A stretch of 44,367 bases of DNA from Affinirhizobium straminoryzae. Its GTDB lineage: Bacteria > Pseudomonadota > Alphaproteobacteria > Rhizobiales > Rhizobiaceae. This document shows, in pieces, positions 32,859 through 41,215 of the stretch. The DNA lies in the NCBI RefSeq assembly GCF_007004135.1, contig NZ_VJMG01000083.1, positions 1 through 44,367 of the forward strand, read 5' to 3'. The position numbers were made by a program, and so were the translations under genes. Numbering within the stretch: the stretch's first letter is position 1; every line of letters begins with the position of its first letter. The notes under the pieces were generated by a model. The model made no database searches. It saw only the letters and a program-made list of their open reading frames with translations, and was not told the DNA's origin.

Positions 32859-34634
32859 TCAACCGCGATCGAGGAGATAGCGAACAATCTGCCGCGCGCC
32901 CTCGTCCGGATCATGCCCGTTCGTTTCGATGCGCAGGTCGGGCGAAAGCGGCTTTTCATAGGGCGAATCAAGCCCGGTGAAATTGCGCAGCTCTCCTGCC
33001 GCTGCCTTGCGATAAAGCCCCTTCGGATCACGCCGCGCGCATTCCTCGATCGGCGTATCGACGAAGATCTCGATGAACTCTCCCGGCTCCATCAGGTCTC
33101 GCGCCATCTGCCGTTCCGCCGCGAAGGGCGAAATGAAAGCCGCCAGCACGATCAGCCCGGCATCGGTCATCAGCCGGGCCACCTCCGCCACGCGGCGAAT
33201 GTTTTCCACCCGGTCCTCGGCCGTGAAACCAAGATCGCGGTTCAGGCCATGGCGCACATTGTCGCCATCGAGGAGATAGGTATGGCACCCCTCGGCATGC
33301 AGAAGCGCCTCCACCCGGTTCGCCAGTGTGGACTTGCCGGACCCGGACAGGCCGGTGAACCACAGCACGGCGGGCCGCTGTCCCTTCAGATGCGCACGAT
33401 CCTGTTTCGTCAGGCTGGTGGCCTGCCAGTGGATGTTGGCCGCTCGCCGCAGCGGAAAATCGAGAAGGGCCACCCCCACCGGCTGACCCGAGACACGGTC
33501 GAGCAGCACCCCATTGCCGGTCGCCCGGCTGTCGCGCGAGGCATCGAAGGCGATCGGACGCGCCAGCGACAGATTGCACACCCCGATGCGGCCGGCCGGC
33601 AGCAGGCGGACAGCCTCATGCGAGAGGCTGTCATCGCTCATGGCGTAACGCAGCGCCGTCACGGTCGCGACAACCTCATCGCCTTGCGTCTGCAGCCGGT
33701 AACGCCGCCCCGGCAACAACGGCTCGGAATCCAGCCAGAGGATATGGGCCTGCACCTGATCCGCCACATGCGGGCGCGCATCAGGGCAAACCAGCAGACG
33801 CCCCTCTGCCACCTCGGCATCCAGAACCAGCGTCAAGGCCTCGCCCGCCGATGCCGATGCCTGCTCGCCGTCCTGGGCGCGAATGCCGGTCACCCGCGCC
33901 GCCTGACCGGTTTCTGCGACCACGACCGGATCGCCGAGCGCAATGCGCCCGCCAATCACCCGTCCGGTCACGGCCGCCGCCGTCCCGATCCTGAAGGAGG
34001 CGCCGCCCGCGGCAAAGCGAAACGGCGCTTCTGTCAACGAGGGCGCGAGGGGAGCCGCCTCGATTTCGTCCAGAAGCGTGCCGCCTGCAAACCACGGCAT
34101 CCGGCCTGACTGCCGGACAAGATTGTCACCGGATGCGCTTGCCACGGGAATGGCCCTGATCCAGCGGAAACCGATCTGCGCCGCCGCCTGCTCATAGACC
34201 TCGACCATCGAGGTGAAGGTCCTTTGCGAAAAGTCCACCTGGTCCATGTGATCGATGACGAGGATGACCTGCGACGCGCCCTGAAGCGCGGCGGCGAAAC
34301 TGTGCTGCAACACCGGCGAGACCAGTCCGTGACGGGCATCCACCACCATCAGCGCCAGATCGGCTGTCGGGCTGCCCGCAAGGTTACCCCCGGCCGCGGT
34401 CATCGCGCGTGACACATCCACCGGTTCAAAACCGCGATGAGCCGTGACAGGACAAGGCCCCGTCGAGGCGCCCGCTTGGGTTCCCGGGACCTGCATCAAC
34501 GCCAGCAGCCTGTCGATGAGAGCGCCTGTCCCGGCAGGTGCAGATCCACCGACCAGCAGGCGGCGCAAGGATTTCGTTGGAAACGCGAGAGCGGCCTTTT
34601 CCGTCGTCATGTCCAGAGCCCCATCCGCTGCCAT
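32859..34634 (-). CDS. Adenylylsulfate kinase (CysC) fused to a degenerate CysN-like GTPase domain
   Basis: The 591-residue protein has a CysN-like part (about 20-400) and an intact APS kinase (about 415-590) that makes PAPS. The kinase keeps GLSGSGKST, DGDNVRHGLNRDLGF, AFISPF and RDPKGLYRKA. The GTPase part has lost its motifs: the P-loop reads GGSAPAGTG without lysine, DTPGHEQY is replaced by EPVDVSRAM, NKMD is DHMD, and the switch region is shortened, while the beta-barrel domains (GRVIGGRIALGDPVVV) remain. No cysD is adjacent. It is therefore probably a PAPS-supplying NodQ/CysNC relative with a non-catalytic N-terminus, perhaps serving the nearby sulfotransferase. ATG 34634 follows AAGGA; ATG 34610 is an alternative. 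Confidence 0.88.
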   Translation of the reverse strand: MAADGALDMTTEKAALAFPTKSLRRLLVGGSAPAGTGALIDRLLALMQVPGTQAGASTGPCPVTAHRGFEPVDVSRAMTAAGGNLAGSPTADLALMVVDARHGLVSPVLQHSFAAALQGASQVILVIDHMDQVDFSQRTFTSMVEVYEQAAAQIGFRWIRAIPVASASGDNLVRQSGRMPWFAGGTLLDEIEAAPLAPSLTEAPFRFAAGGASFRIGTAAAVTGRVIGGRIALGDPVVVAETGQAARVTGIRAQDGEQASASAGEALTLVLDAEVAEGRLLVCPDARPHVADQVQAHILWLDSEPLLPGRRYRLQTQGDEVVATVTALRYAMSDDSLSHEAVRLLPAGRIGVCNLSLARPIAFDASRDSRATGNGVLLDRVSGQPVGVALLDFPLRRAANIHWQATSLTKQDRAHLKGQRPAVLWFTGLSGSGKSTLANRVEALLHAEGCHTYLLDGDNVRHGLNRDLGFTAEDRVENIRRVAEVARLMTDAGLIVLAAFISPFAAERQMARDLMEPGEFIEIFVDTPIEECARRDPKGLYRKAAAGELRNFTGLDSPYEKPLSPDLRIETNGHDPDEGARQIVRYLLDRG

Positions 34635-34748
34635 CCTAACTGTCCTTCCACTGCCGGCCGCCTACAGGGCAGCCAGGCCTTCAGAAAATGCCGACTGGCC
34701 CCGTGCCGGTAGTCTGACGGGGCGAGGGCCACATGTACGAATCTCTGC

Positions 34749-35465
34749 TCAGCTCGACAACAGGTCGAACGCGATCCCGCGCCTCGCAAGCTCGGCGGCG
34801 ACATGTTGCGGCGGCGCGAGGTCGTCAATCAAGAGATCGAGCACAGGAACAAGCGCCTCTCGACGCTTCAGGCTGCGGGCGACATCGTGACCGCAGCCAT
34901 GAATCAAAAAGACGGACACTGGATGCGTTGCACCGGCAAGGATCGCCTCGGCATGGCGCACATCGTCGCCGACGTCACTGCCACAGAAGATCATGTGGTC
35001 AAGATCCTGCGCCTCGGGACAGGGGCCGTGAGGCAGGCAAGTCTCGAACCGCCAGTTGTCTATTTCCGCAATCTGATCCTGCCAACGCCGCTCCCAGGGG
35101 CAATGATCAGGGTGCACGGAATACTGGGGACAGAAGGCAATGGAACGTCGGATCCCGGGCAATACAAGACTGAACAGGATGGCTGCGAAGCCCCCCATGC
35201 TGTTGCCCAGCGTGACGACAGCCCGGCCGTCCTGCATCGCCAGAAACGGAGCGAGACATGCCGGATCCACGCTGTTATACCAGAGTGCCGGCCGTTCCCG
35301 AACGAAGGCCACGTGGCGCCGGGCTTCCTCGACATTCTCATCCGAGGTGAGCGTTTTCGCAAACTCCCACACCTCGATGCCACCCAAAATGGACTGAATG
35401 CCGGCAAAGGCAATGACGGCCCGCCTGACGTCAGGACTCCCGGGCAGAACATAAACTGTTTCCAT
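34749..35465 (-). CDS. Alpha/beta hydrolase-fold protein
   Basis: The 238-residue protein starts at METVYVLPG (ATG 35465). The nucleophile elbow GNSMGG (Ser89) sits in VVTLGNSMGGFAAILFSLVL, and a probable catalytic His is in HGCGHDVARSL. There is no signal peptide. The frame is open upstream to 35507, where GGAGG precedes an ATT codon, so an unusual start 11 codons earlier is possible. It lies between the CysC fusion and the divergent sulfotransferase-glycosyltransferase gene, so it may process the same sugar or lipid product. The substrate is unknown. Confidence 0.75.
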   Translation of the reverse strand: METVYVLPGSPDVRRAVIAFAGIQSILGGIEVWEFAKTLTSDENVEEARRHVAFVRERPALWYNSVDPACLAPFLAMQDGRAVVTLGNSMGGFAAILFSLVLPGIRRSIAFCPQYSVHPDHCPWERRWQDQIAEIDNWRFETCLPHGPCPEAQDLDHMIFCGSDVGDDVRHAEAILAGATHPVSVFLIHGCGHDVARSLKRREALVPVLDLLIDDLAPPQHVAAELARRGIAFDLLSS

Positions 35466-35754
35466 GTCAGTTTGATCGGTTGCGTCCAGAATGCACCTCC
35501 AATACAACCAGAAATAACATCATCGCACGCATAATGACATCAATAATGAACGCACTCTTGCAGGCCTTCTTCGTCCCGCCTTCTGCACAGCAGGCATACC
35601 GGGGCATGAGTTCGGCGAAACGCGTTGAAACTTCGCAGAATGCTTCACGTCAAGGAGGTGATGACGTTTCACCCACCTCGCATGACGCTCTGCCGAAACG
35701 AGCTTGCGTGAACCTGCTTGCGGTCTGATTTGCGAATGCATTGAAAGGGGACAC

Positions 35755-37599
35755 ATGGCTGATATTCTGATCACTGGTTTTCCAAGATCGGGCACGACAC
35801 TGGTCGCATCGCTCCTGAACACACAGCCGGATGTGATTGCGCTGGCAGAGCCCTTCGCGCTGCCGCAGGGACAGGATAGAGAGGGAGCTGTCGAACATAT
35901 CCGTGCGCTGATGCACGACTATCGTTCGCAGGCCCTGGCCGGCTCGCCGCTGGTGACAAAGCATATGGGCGGCAGGATTCCGGACAACTGGGTGGAACCG
36001 CCCAAGGAAAACGGAGGCCTGCGGCGCGTTCTGGAAGAGCGGGGCGCCCTGCTGTTCGACAAGCCGCTGACCGACGACTTCACGCTGGTCGCGAAGCATC
36101 CCGCCGAATTCACGGCACTCGCGGATTTGCTGGTGGATCACTTTCCGCTTTATGCGGTGGTGCGCGATCCGCTTGCGGTGATGGCGGCCTGGCAGACGGT
36201 CGACATGCCCATCAACCGTGGCAGGATGCCGATGCTGGAGCGCCTCGCGCCCACCGACTGGCGCGTGCAGCTGGATGCGATCGAAGAGCCGCTGGAGCGC
36301 CAGGTGAAGCTCCTCTCCCTGCAGCTGCAGACGTATCTGTCGCTGCCGAAGGGTCGCCTTCTGCGCTACGAGGATCTGATCGCCAACCCGCGCGCGACGC
36401 TTGCTCCGATCTGCCCGGGCCGATCAGCCTATCCCGAACAATCCGCATTCGATCCTGTGCAGCGCTATGTCGGGGTGGATTTTTCGGCACTGGCGAAACG
36501 GCTGATGCCGCTTCTGCCGATGATCGAGGAAATCTATCCGGATTTCGCGCGCCGATGGGAAGCCTATCTGCCGGCGAGGACGGTGGTCCCCGTAGCGGAA
36601 GGCAGCCTAACCCGGCAGATGCCCATTCCCGTAGCGCCCCATACCACCGATCCCCCCAGGGTCTTTGTCATGGGCGCCTACATCCCCGCTGGCGGAACAC
36701 GCATGGCCTATGAAATCGGGCACGTGGCAAGCGAGGACATGGGATTTGCGTGCTATGCCGTAAAATGGGGGCATGAAAGCCCAGAACAATCATTTTTCGA
36801 TTATCCTGCGTCATTTGCTTCGGTTGATCGCGCAGAACTGGCCGGGCTGCTGCGCCCCCAGGATCTGCTTGTGTGCAACCCTTCCTTTTCAAACGGATCG
36901 GTGGGCCTCACCCATCATTGCCGCAAGCTGATGTATGTGCAGGGTTTCAACACCTTCTCGACGCTCGACTGCTGGTTCGACCGGCATGTGGCGGTCGGCA
37001 GTTTCGTTCAGGATTTTCTCGCCAACATCTATGGGGTGGAGGCGCCGGTCATTGCGCCGTTTGTATCCACCCGGGGACTGACTCCCACAGACTGGTGGAA
37101 CAGGGAACCGAACTCGATATGGCTTTATCTCAAGGGCGAGGGCGGGTTGCAGATCGCGCTCGTTGCGCGGTTGCGTGAGGAACTTCGACGCATCGATCCG
37201 GCAGCCGAGGCAGCCATCGACTGGGAAGGCTCGATCCTGCGCGCCGGCGAATACAGACAGCACGACCTGCTCCGAAAACTCGGGGAGCGCCAGCACCTGG
37301 TGAGCCTGTCGATTTGCGAGGGCTTTGGCCTTGTGCCTCTCGAGGCCATGGCGCTTGGCACCATGGTTCTTGGTTTTGACGGATTTGGCGGCCGGGACTA
37401 TGTGCGATCCGGTGCGAATTGCAGAGTCCAGCCCTACCCGAATCTGGCAGGCATCGCCCAGGATCTTGTACACTGCCTCCGGCACCCGGAATCCACCGCG
37501 ACCATTGCCTCCCGCGGGCCGGCCACCGCCGCCCGCTATTCTCAAGAACGATTTCGAGAGAGCTGGAGACGGGAACTGGCACTGATGCTCGGCAGGTAA
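35755..37599 (+). CDS. Sulfotransferase-glycosyltransferase fusion protein
   Basis: The 614-residue protein starts at ATG 35755 after GAAAGGGG. Residues 1-270 resemble PAPS-dependent sulfotransferases: GFPRSGTTLVASLLN (5'-phosphosulfate loop, residues 7-21) and YAVVRDPLAVMAAW (3'-phosphate site). Residues about 305-610 resemble a GT-B glycosyltransferase of the GT4 group, with VFVMGAYIPAGGTRM at the start and SICEGFGLVPLEAMALGT near 522, where the nucleotide sugar binds. It could add a sugar and sulfate the same acceptor, for instance a surface glycan. The nearby CysC fusion would supply PAPS. The acceptor is unknown. Confidence 0.82.
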   Translation: MADILITGFPRSGTTLVASLLNTQPDVIALAEPFALPQGQDREGAVEHIRALMHDYRSQALAGSPLVTKHMGGRIPDNWVEPPKENGGLRRVLEERGALLFDKPLTDDFTLVAKHPAEFTALADLLVDHFPLYAVVRDPLAVMAAWQTVDMPINRGRMPMLERLAPTDWRVQLDAIEEPLERQVKLLSLQLQTYLSLPKGRLLRYEDLIANPRATLAPICPGRSAYPEQSAFDPVQRYVGVDFSALAKRLMPLLPMIEEIYPDFARRWEAYLPARTVVPVAEGSLTRQMPIPVAPHTTDPPRVFVMGAYIPAGGTRMAYEIGHVASEDMGFACYAVKWGHESPEQSFFDYPASFASVDRAELAGLLRPQDLLVCNPSFSNGSVGLTHHCRKLMYVQGFNTFSTLDCWFDRHVAVGSFVQDFLANIYGVEAPVIAPFVSTRGLTPTDWWNREPNSIWLYLKGEGGLQIALVARLREELRRIDPAAEAAIDWEGSILRAGEYRQHDLLRKLGERQHLVSLSICEGFGLVPLEAMALGTMVLGFDGFGGRDYVRSGANCRVQPYPNLAGIAQDLVHCLRHPESTATIASRGPATAARYSQERFRESWRRELALMLGR

Positions 37600-37740
37600 G
37601 GACCAGCCTCAAGGCACCATCCAGAGTTTGCCACGGAAACGTGGGCTCCTGTAGACCGAAAGAACAAACACAAACAGTTCAAGCAAGCGTCTGTCGGCGT
37701 CAATATGGACCGGACAGACGCTGTTCAACGCCACGTCACG

Positions 37741-38190
37741 TCACGCCACTTTCGCAGGCTTGCGGTCCGCCGCAGCCGAGACCTTGAAGCGGGAAACCAG
37801 TTCGAACAGCTTGGCGGCCTCCTGTGCCAGGTTCTGCGATGCCGCATTGCCCCCATGGAGGCCGCGCTGCATTGCGCGCCCTGATCCAGAGCATTGATGG
37901 CGGCGGAGACCTCGTTGATGCCGCGATCCTTTTCGTGGCTGGCCGTTGCGATGGCCGCCACGTTCTGGTCCACGATCTGCACCTGTTCGACGATCTGGCA
38001 GAGCACATGCCCGGTCTTCTGAACCAGAGTGACGCCCTGTCCCACGCTTGTCGAGGACTTCGCGATCAGCGCCTTGATTTCCTTTGCGGCAGAGGCCGAA
38101 CGCTGGGCAAGTTCGCGCACTTCCTGCGCAACAACCGCCCCCTTGCCAGCTTCCCCGGCACGCGCCGCCTCAACCCCATCCCACAAGCCT
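37741..38190 (-). pseudogene. Decayed fragment of a methyl-accepting chemotaxis protein
   Basis: Only the distal part of an MCP signalling domain remains. From about 38183 downward the minus strand encodes VEAARAGEAGKG-AVVAQEVRELAQRS (split; the usual F of GKGFAVV is missing) through INEVSAAINALDQGAQ. Near 37870-37850 the frame is lost. The C-terminal part (SQNLAQEAAKLFELVSRF...KPAKVA, stop at 37743-37741) continues in another frame. The upstream two-thirds, including the sensor and start, is absent, so this is not a working gene. Confidence 0.85.
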
Positions 38191-38742
38191 CTCGCCATTG
38201 GTTGGGCTCAAAAGTTATCAAGCAGAAATTTTTAACTTAAGGTTGCACTGGAAAAAGCATCACGTTCCCTCTCCGGCTTCCGAGGCAGAGCACAGACAGG
38301 CGGAGTGCCCGTGTCTTGGTCCGGACAAGGGATACGCCACTCCAGGGCTTGGATGCGAAGGTGACATCTCACGAAACAAGACGACAGCGCGAAACATCGA
38401 TACGCATGACGACGCTCAGAACGCGTGAACCAGTCGCGCCGGAACACGAACCGATCAAAATTTACGTATTGAATACGTCACAACACACAAAGAAACGCAC
38501 AATGAAAATATAAAATTGAGATATAATAGATATTCAAAATAATATCATGATTTTAAATAAAAAATTAAATGATATTACGATAAATTAAATGATAAATTCC
38601 ATTCAAAGCACCAAAACACATCCATATCGACTGAATTTACCACACATTAAATTATTCGAATATACGCTGGCTCATTAGGCGCTTTCCAGGTCCGGATACA
38701 TGACGGACGGGCAAGCCGCCGCCCTTGCGCCGCGGAGCGAAT
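38191..38742. other. AT-rich intergenic region upstream of the poly-HAMP receptor
   Basis: No gene is seen. From about 38456 to 38680 the sequence becomes very AT-rich, unlike the rest of the window. It contains a 13-base direct repeat AAATTAAATGATA at 38562-38574 and 38582-38594 (20-base period). It may hold the promoter of the receptor gene, bind a Ros/MucR- or H-NS-like protein, or mark the recombination that truncated the neighbouring MCP. Confidence 0.6.
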
Positions 38743-40938
38743 ATGTCGAACTTTCTGGACTTCAAGAAGTCATCTCGGTCAGCCACTGCCACGGCGGCCA
38801 TCCGTCATCTCGCAAGCGTTGTGGACAAAGGCGATCTCTCGGCGCGGGCCGACCTCTCGCAGGCCACGGGCGAAGCGCAGGAGATCCTCGCAGCCGTCAA
38901 TGACCTCCTGGACAAGGCGTTGCGGCCCGTCGCGGTCATGAACGGGCAGATCGGCCGGATGGCGGCAGAGCATGACAATGGCGACATTGACGTGCGCATC
39001 CCGGTCACCGAGTTCCGGGGCGACCTCGCCGACATGGCGCAGGGCATCAACGCCATGGTGGCCGGTCACATAACGGTCAAGAAAAAGGCCATGGCCTGTG
39101 TAAAGGAATTCAGCGACGGGAATTTCGAGGCAAGCCTCGAGCCATTCCCCGGCAAGAAGGCCTTCATCAACGACACGATCGAGACGCTGCGGCGAAACAT
39201 GAAGGGGCTGATTGTCGAGATGAACCGGATGTCGGCGGAACACGACCGCGGCGACATCGACGTCTTCGTGCCCATCGACAAGTTCAAGGGTGACTTTGCA
39301 ACGGTTGCGCAGGGCATCAATACCATGGTGGCGGGCCATATTGCGGTCAAGAAGAAGGCCATGGCCTGCGTGAAGGAATTCGCCGACGGCAATTTCGAAG
39401 CCAAGCTGGAGCCGTTCCCGGGCAAGAAGGCCTTCATCAACGAGACGATCGAAACCCTGCGCGGCAATCTCCAGGGCCTCATTGCCGAAATGAACCGGAT
39501 GTCGGCGGAACATGACCGTGGGGACATCGATGTCTTCGTTCCCGTCGACAAGTTCAGCGGCGATTTCGCGTCGATGGCGCGCGGTGTCAACGCCATGGTG
39601 GCCGGCCATATCGCGGTCAAGAAGAAGGCCATGGCCTGCGTGAAGGAATTCGGCGAAGGGAATTTCGAAGCGAGCCTTGAGCAGTTTCCCGGAAAGAAGG
39701 CCTTCATCAACGAGACGATCGAGACGCTGCGCCGCAACCTGCGCGCCATCATCGCGGAAATCCAGCGCCTCATCGAAGCCTCCACCGCCGGACGCCTCAG
39801 CGAGCGCGGCGATGCGGGCCGCTTCGTCGGCGATTTCGGCAAGCTGGTCTCGGGAATCAACGGCATGCTCGATGCCATTCTTCTGCCGATTGCGGAAGGA
39901 AACCGGGTGCTGGCCCTGGTCAGCAACGGGGACCTGACCGAACGTGTCACGATTGCCTGCGAAGGCGATCACCAGCGCATGAAGAATGCGATCAATGATC
40001 TCGTGGAAAACCTCGCCAAGTTTGCGCTTGAGGTGAACAGCGCTTCGTCCCAGGTGGCTGGTGGAAGCCAGGATCTGGCGGCAAGTTCGGAACAGATGAG
40101 CCAGGGGGCTTCCGAGCAGGCGGCAGCGACGGAGGAAGCCTCGGCCTCGATGGAGCAGATGGCGGCCAACATCAAGCAGAACGCCGACAACGCATCGCAG
40201 ACCGAAAAAATCGCCCGTCAGTCCGCCAAGAATGCGGAACGTTCCGGAGACGCCGTGCGCAAGGCAGTGGAGGCAATGCAGACGATTGCCGAGCGCATTT
40301 CCATCGTGCAGGAAATCGCACGTCAGACCGACCTGCTGGCCCTCAACGCCGCTGTGGAGGCTGCACGGGCCGGCGAACATGGCCGCGGCTTCGCGGTTGT
40401 CGCGTCCGAAGTGCGCAAGCTTGCCGAACGCAGCCAGACAGCAGCTGCCGAAATCGGTTCCGTTTCGTCCGAAACGGTCCGCGCCGCCAAGGAGGCCGGC
40501 GAAATGCTGGCAGCGCTCGTGCCGGATATCCGCAAAACCGCGGAACTCGTCTCTGAGATCACGGCCGCCTGCCGTGAACAGGATGTGGGGGCCGAGCAGA
40601 TCAACCAGGCCATCCAGCAGCTCGACACCGTAACCCAGCAGAATGCCGCAGCATCGGAAAAGGTGAACGCAACCTCGGAAGAACTGGCAAGCCAGGCCGA
40701 ACAGCTGCTGACCTCCATCGCATTCTTCCGCACCGCCCGCGAAGGCACCCGGGCGCAATACACCGCCGCAACGCAGGCGGGCCGATCCGAACAGGGCCCG
40801 CGTCGCCCGGCCCAGAAGCCCGCAGGCCGCTCCGGCAGGGATTCCGCCGCATCATCGGTCGGCCAGCAGCAAGCCCGCGTCCGCGGCTTCGCCCTCGAAC
40901 TCGGCGGCCCCGACGAGGACGACCGGCATTTCGGGTGA
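38743..40938 (+). CDS. Soluble chemoreceptor with tandem HAMP-like repeats
   Basis: The 731-residue methyl-accepting protein starts at ATG 38743, with GGAG 5 bases upstream. It has no membrane segment. After a short N-terminus, three near-identical 90-residue units (about residues 70-340) each hold two HAMP-like segments (NRMSAEHDRGDIDVFVP and VKEFADGNFEAKLEPFPGKK). A diverged unit (about 340-440) follows, then the signalling helices with the tip EIARQTDLLALNAAVEAARA (~530-550). The tail is low-complexity and lacks a CheR pentapeptide. HAMP arrays relay conformational change and may be the sensor here, since no separate ligand domain is seen. Confidence 0.92.
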   Translation: MSNFLDFKKSSRSATATAAIRHLASVVDKGDLSARADLSQATGEAQEILAAVNDLLDKALRPVAVMNGQIGRMAAEHDNGDIDVRIPVTEFRGDLADMAQGINAMVAGHITVKKKAMACVKEFSDGNFEASLEPFPGKKAFINDTIETLRRNMKGLIVEMNRMSAEHDRGDIDVFVPIDKFKGDFATVAQGINTMVAGHIAVKKKAMACVKEFADGNFEAKLEPFPGKKAFINETIETLRGNLQGLIAEMNRMSAEHDRGDIDVFVPVDKFSGDFASMARGVNAMVAGHIAVKKKAMACVKEFGEGNFEASLEQFPGKKAFINETIETLRRNLRAIIAEIQRLIEASTAGRLSERGDAGRFVGDFGKLVSGINGMLDAILLPIAEGNRVLALVSNGDLTERVTIACEGDHQRMKNAINDLVENLAKFALEVNSASSQVAGGSQDLAASSEQMSQGASEQAAATEEASASMEQMAANIKQNADNASQTEKIARQSAKNAERSGDAVRKAVEAMQTIAERISIVQEIARQTDLLALNAAVEAARAGEHGRGFAVVASEVRKLAERSQTAAAEIGSVSSETVRAAKEAGEMLAALVPDIRKTAELVSEITAACREQDVGAEQINQAIQQLDTVTQQNAAASEKVNATSEELASQAEQLLTSIAFFRTAREGTRAQYTAATQAGRSEQGPRRPAQKPAGRSGRDSAASSVGQQQARVRGFALELGGPDEDDRHFG
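38950..39759 (+). repeat. Three 270-bp tandem repeats inside the receptor gene
   Basis: Equivalent points lie at 38950, 39220 and 39490, with a diverged fourth start at 39760, giving a period of exactly 270 bp (90 codons). Units 2 and 3 are nearly identical over long stretches (for example ATGAACCGGATGTCGGCGGA in both). Unit 1 is somewhat more diverged. Such DNA can gain or lose units by recombination without breaking the frame. Confidence 0.88.
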
Positions 40939-41215
40939 GGATGGTGAAGGTGCCGTCATCGCACGAGGTGCGGGGCGGCATCGCTTTCTTTTCGATGAGA
41001 CACTGACAACCGGACGGCGTGCGCGGACGCCTTGAGCGCATCTCGGGAGACATCGCCCCTTCATTGTCCTTCACGGCCGATTGTCCGCATGTTGCACAAG
41101 CAGCTTTCGCGGATGGCGGCATCTGCACTGCATGCGGCAATCATCGCGCACAACGGTTTCTTGCCTTGGCACATGGTTCTGGATATTGGGCTTCCTCAAA
41201 GAGGACACCCCTGCG

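Noticed and set aside
38440..38470. GGAAC followed by ACGT near the AT-rich region as an EcfG promoter
   Set aside because: The spacing is not 16-17 bases and the CGTT element is not matched.
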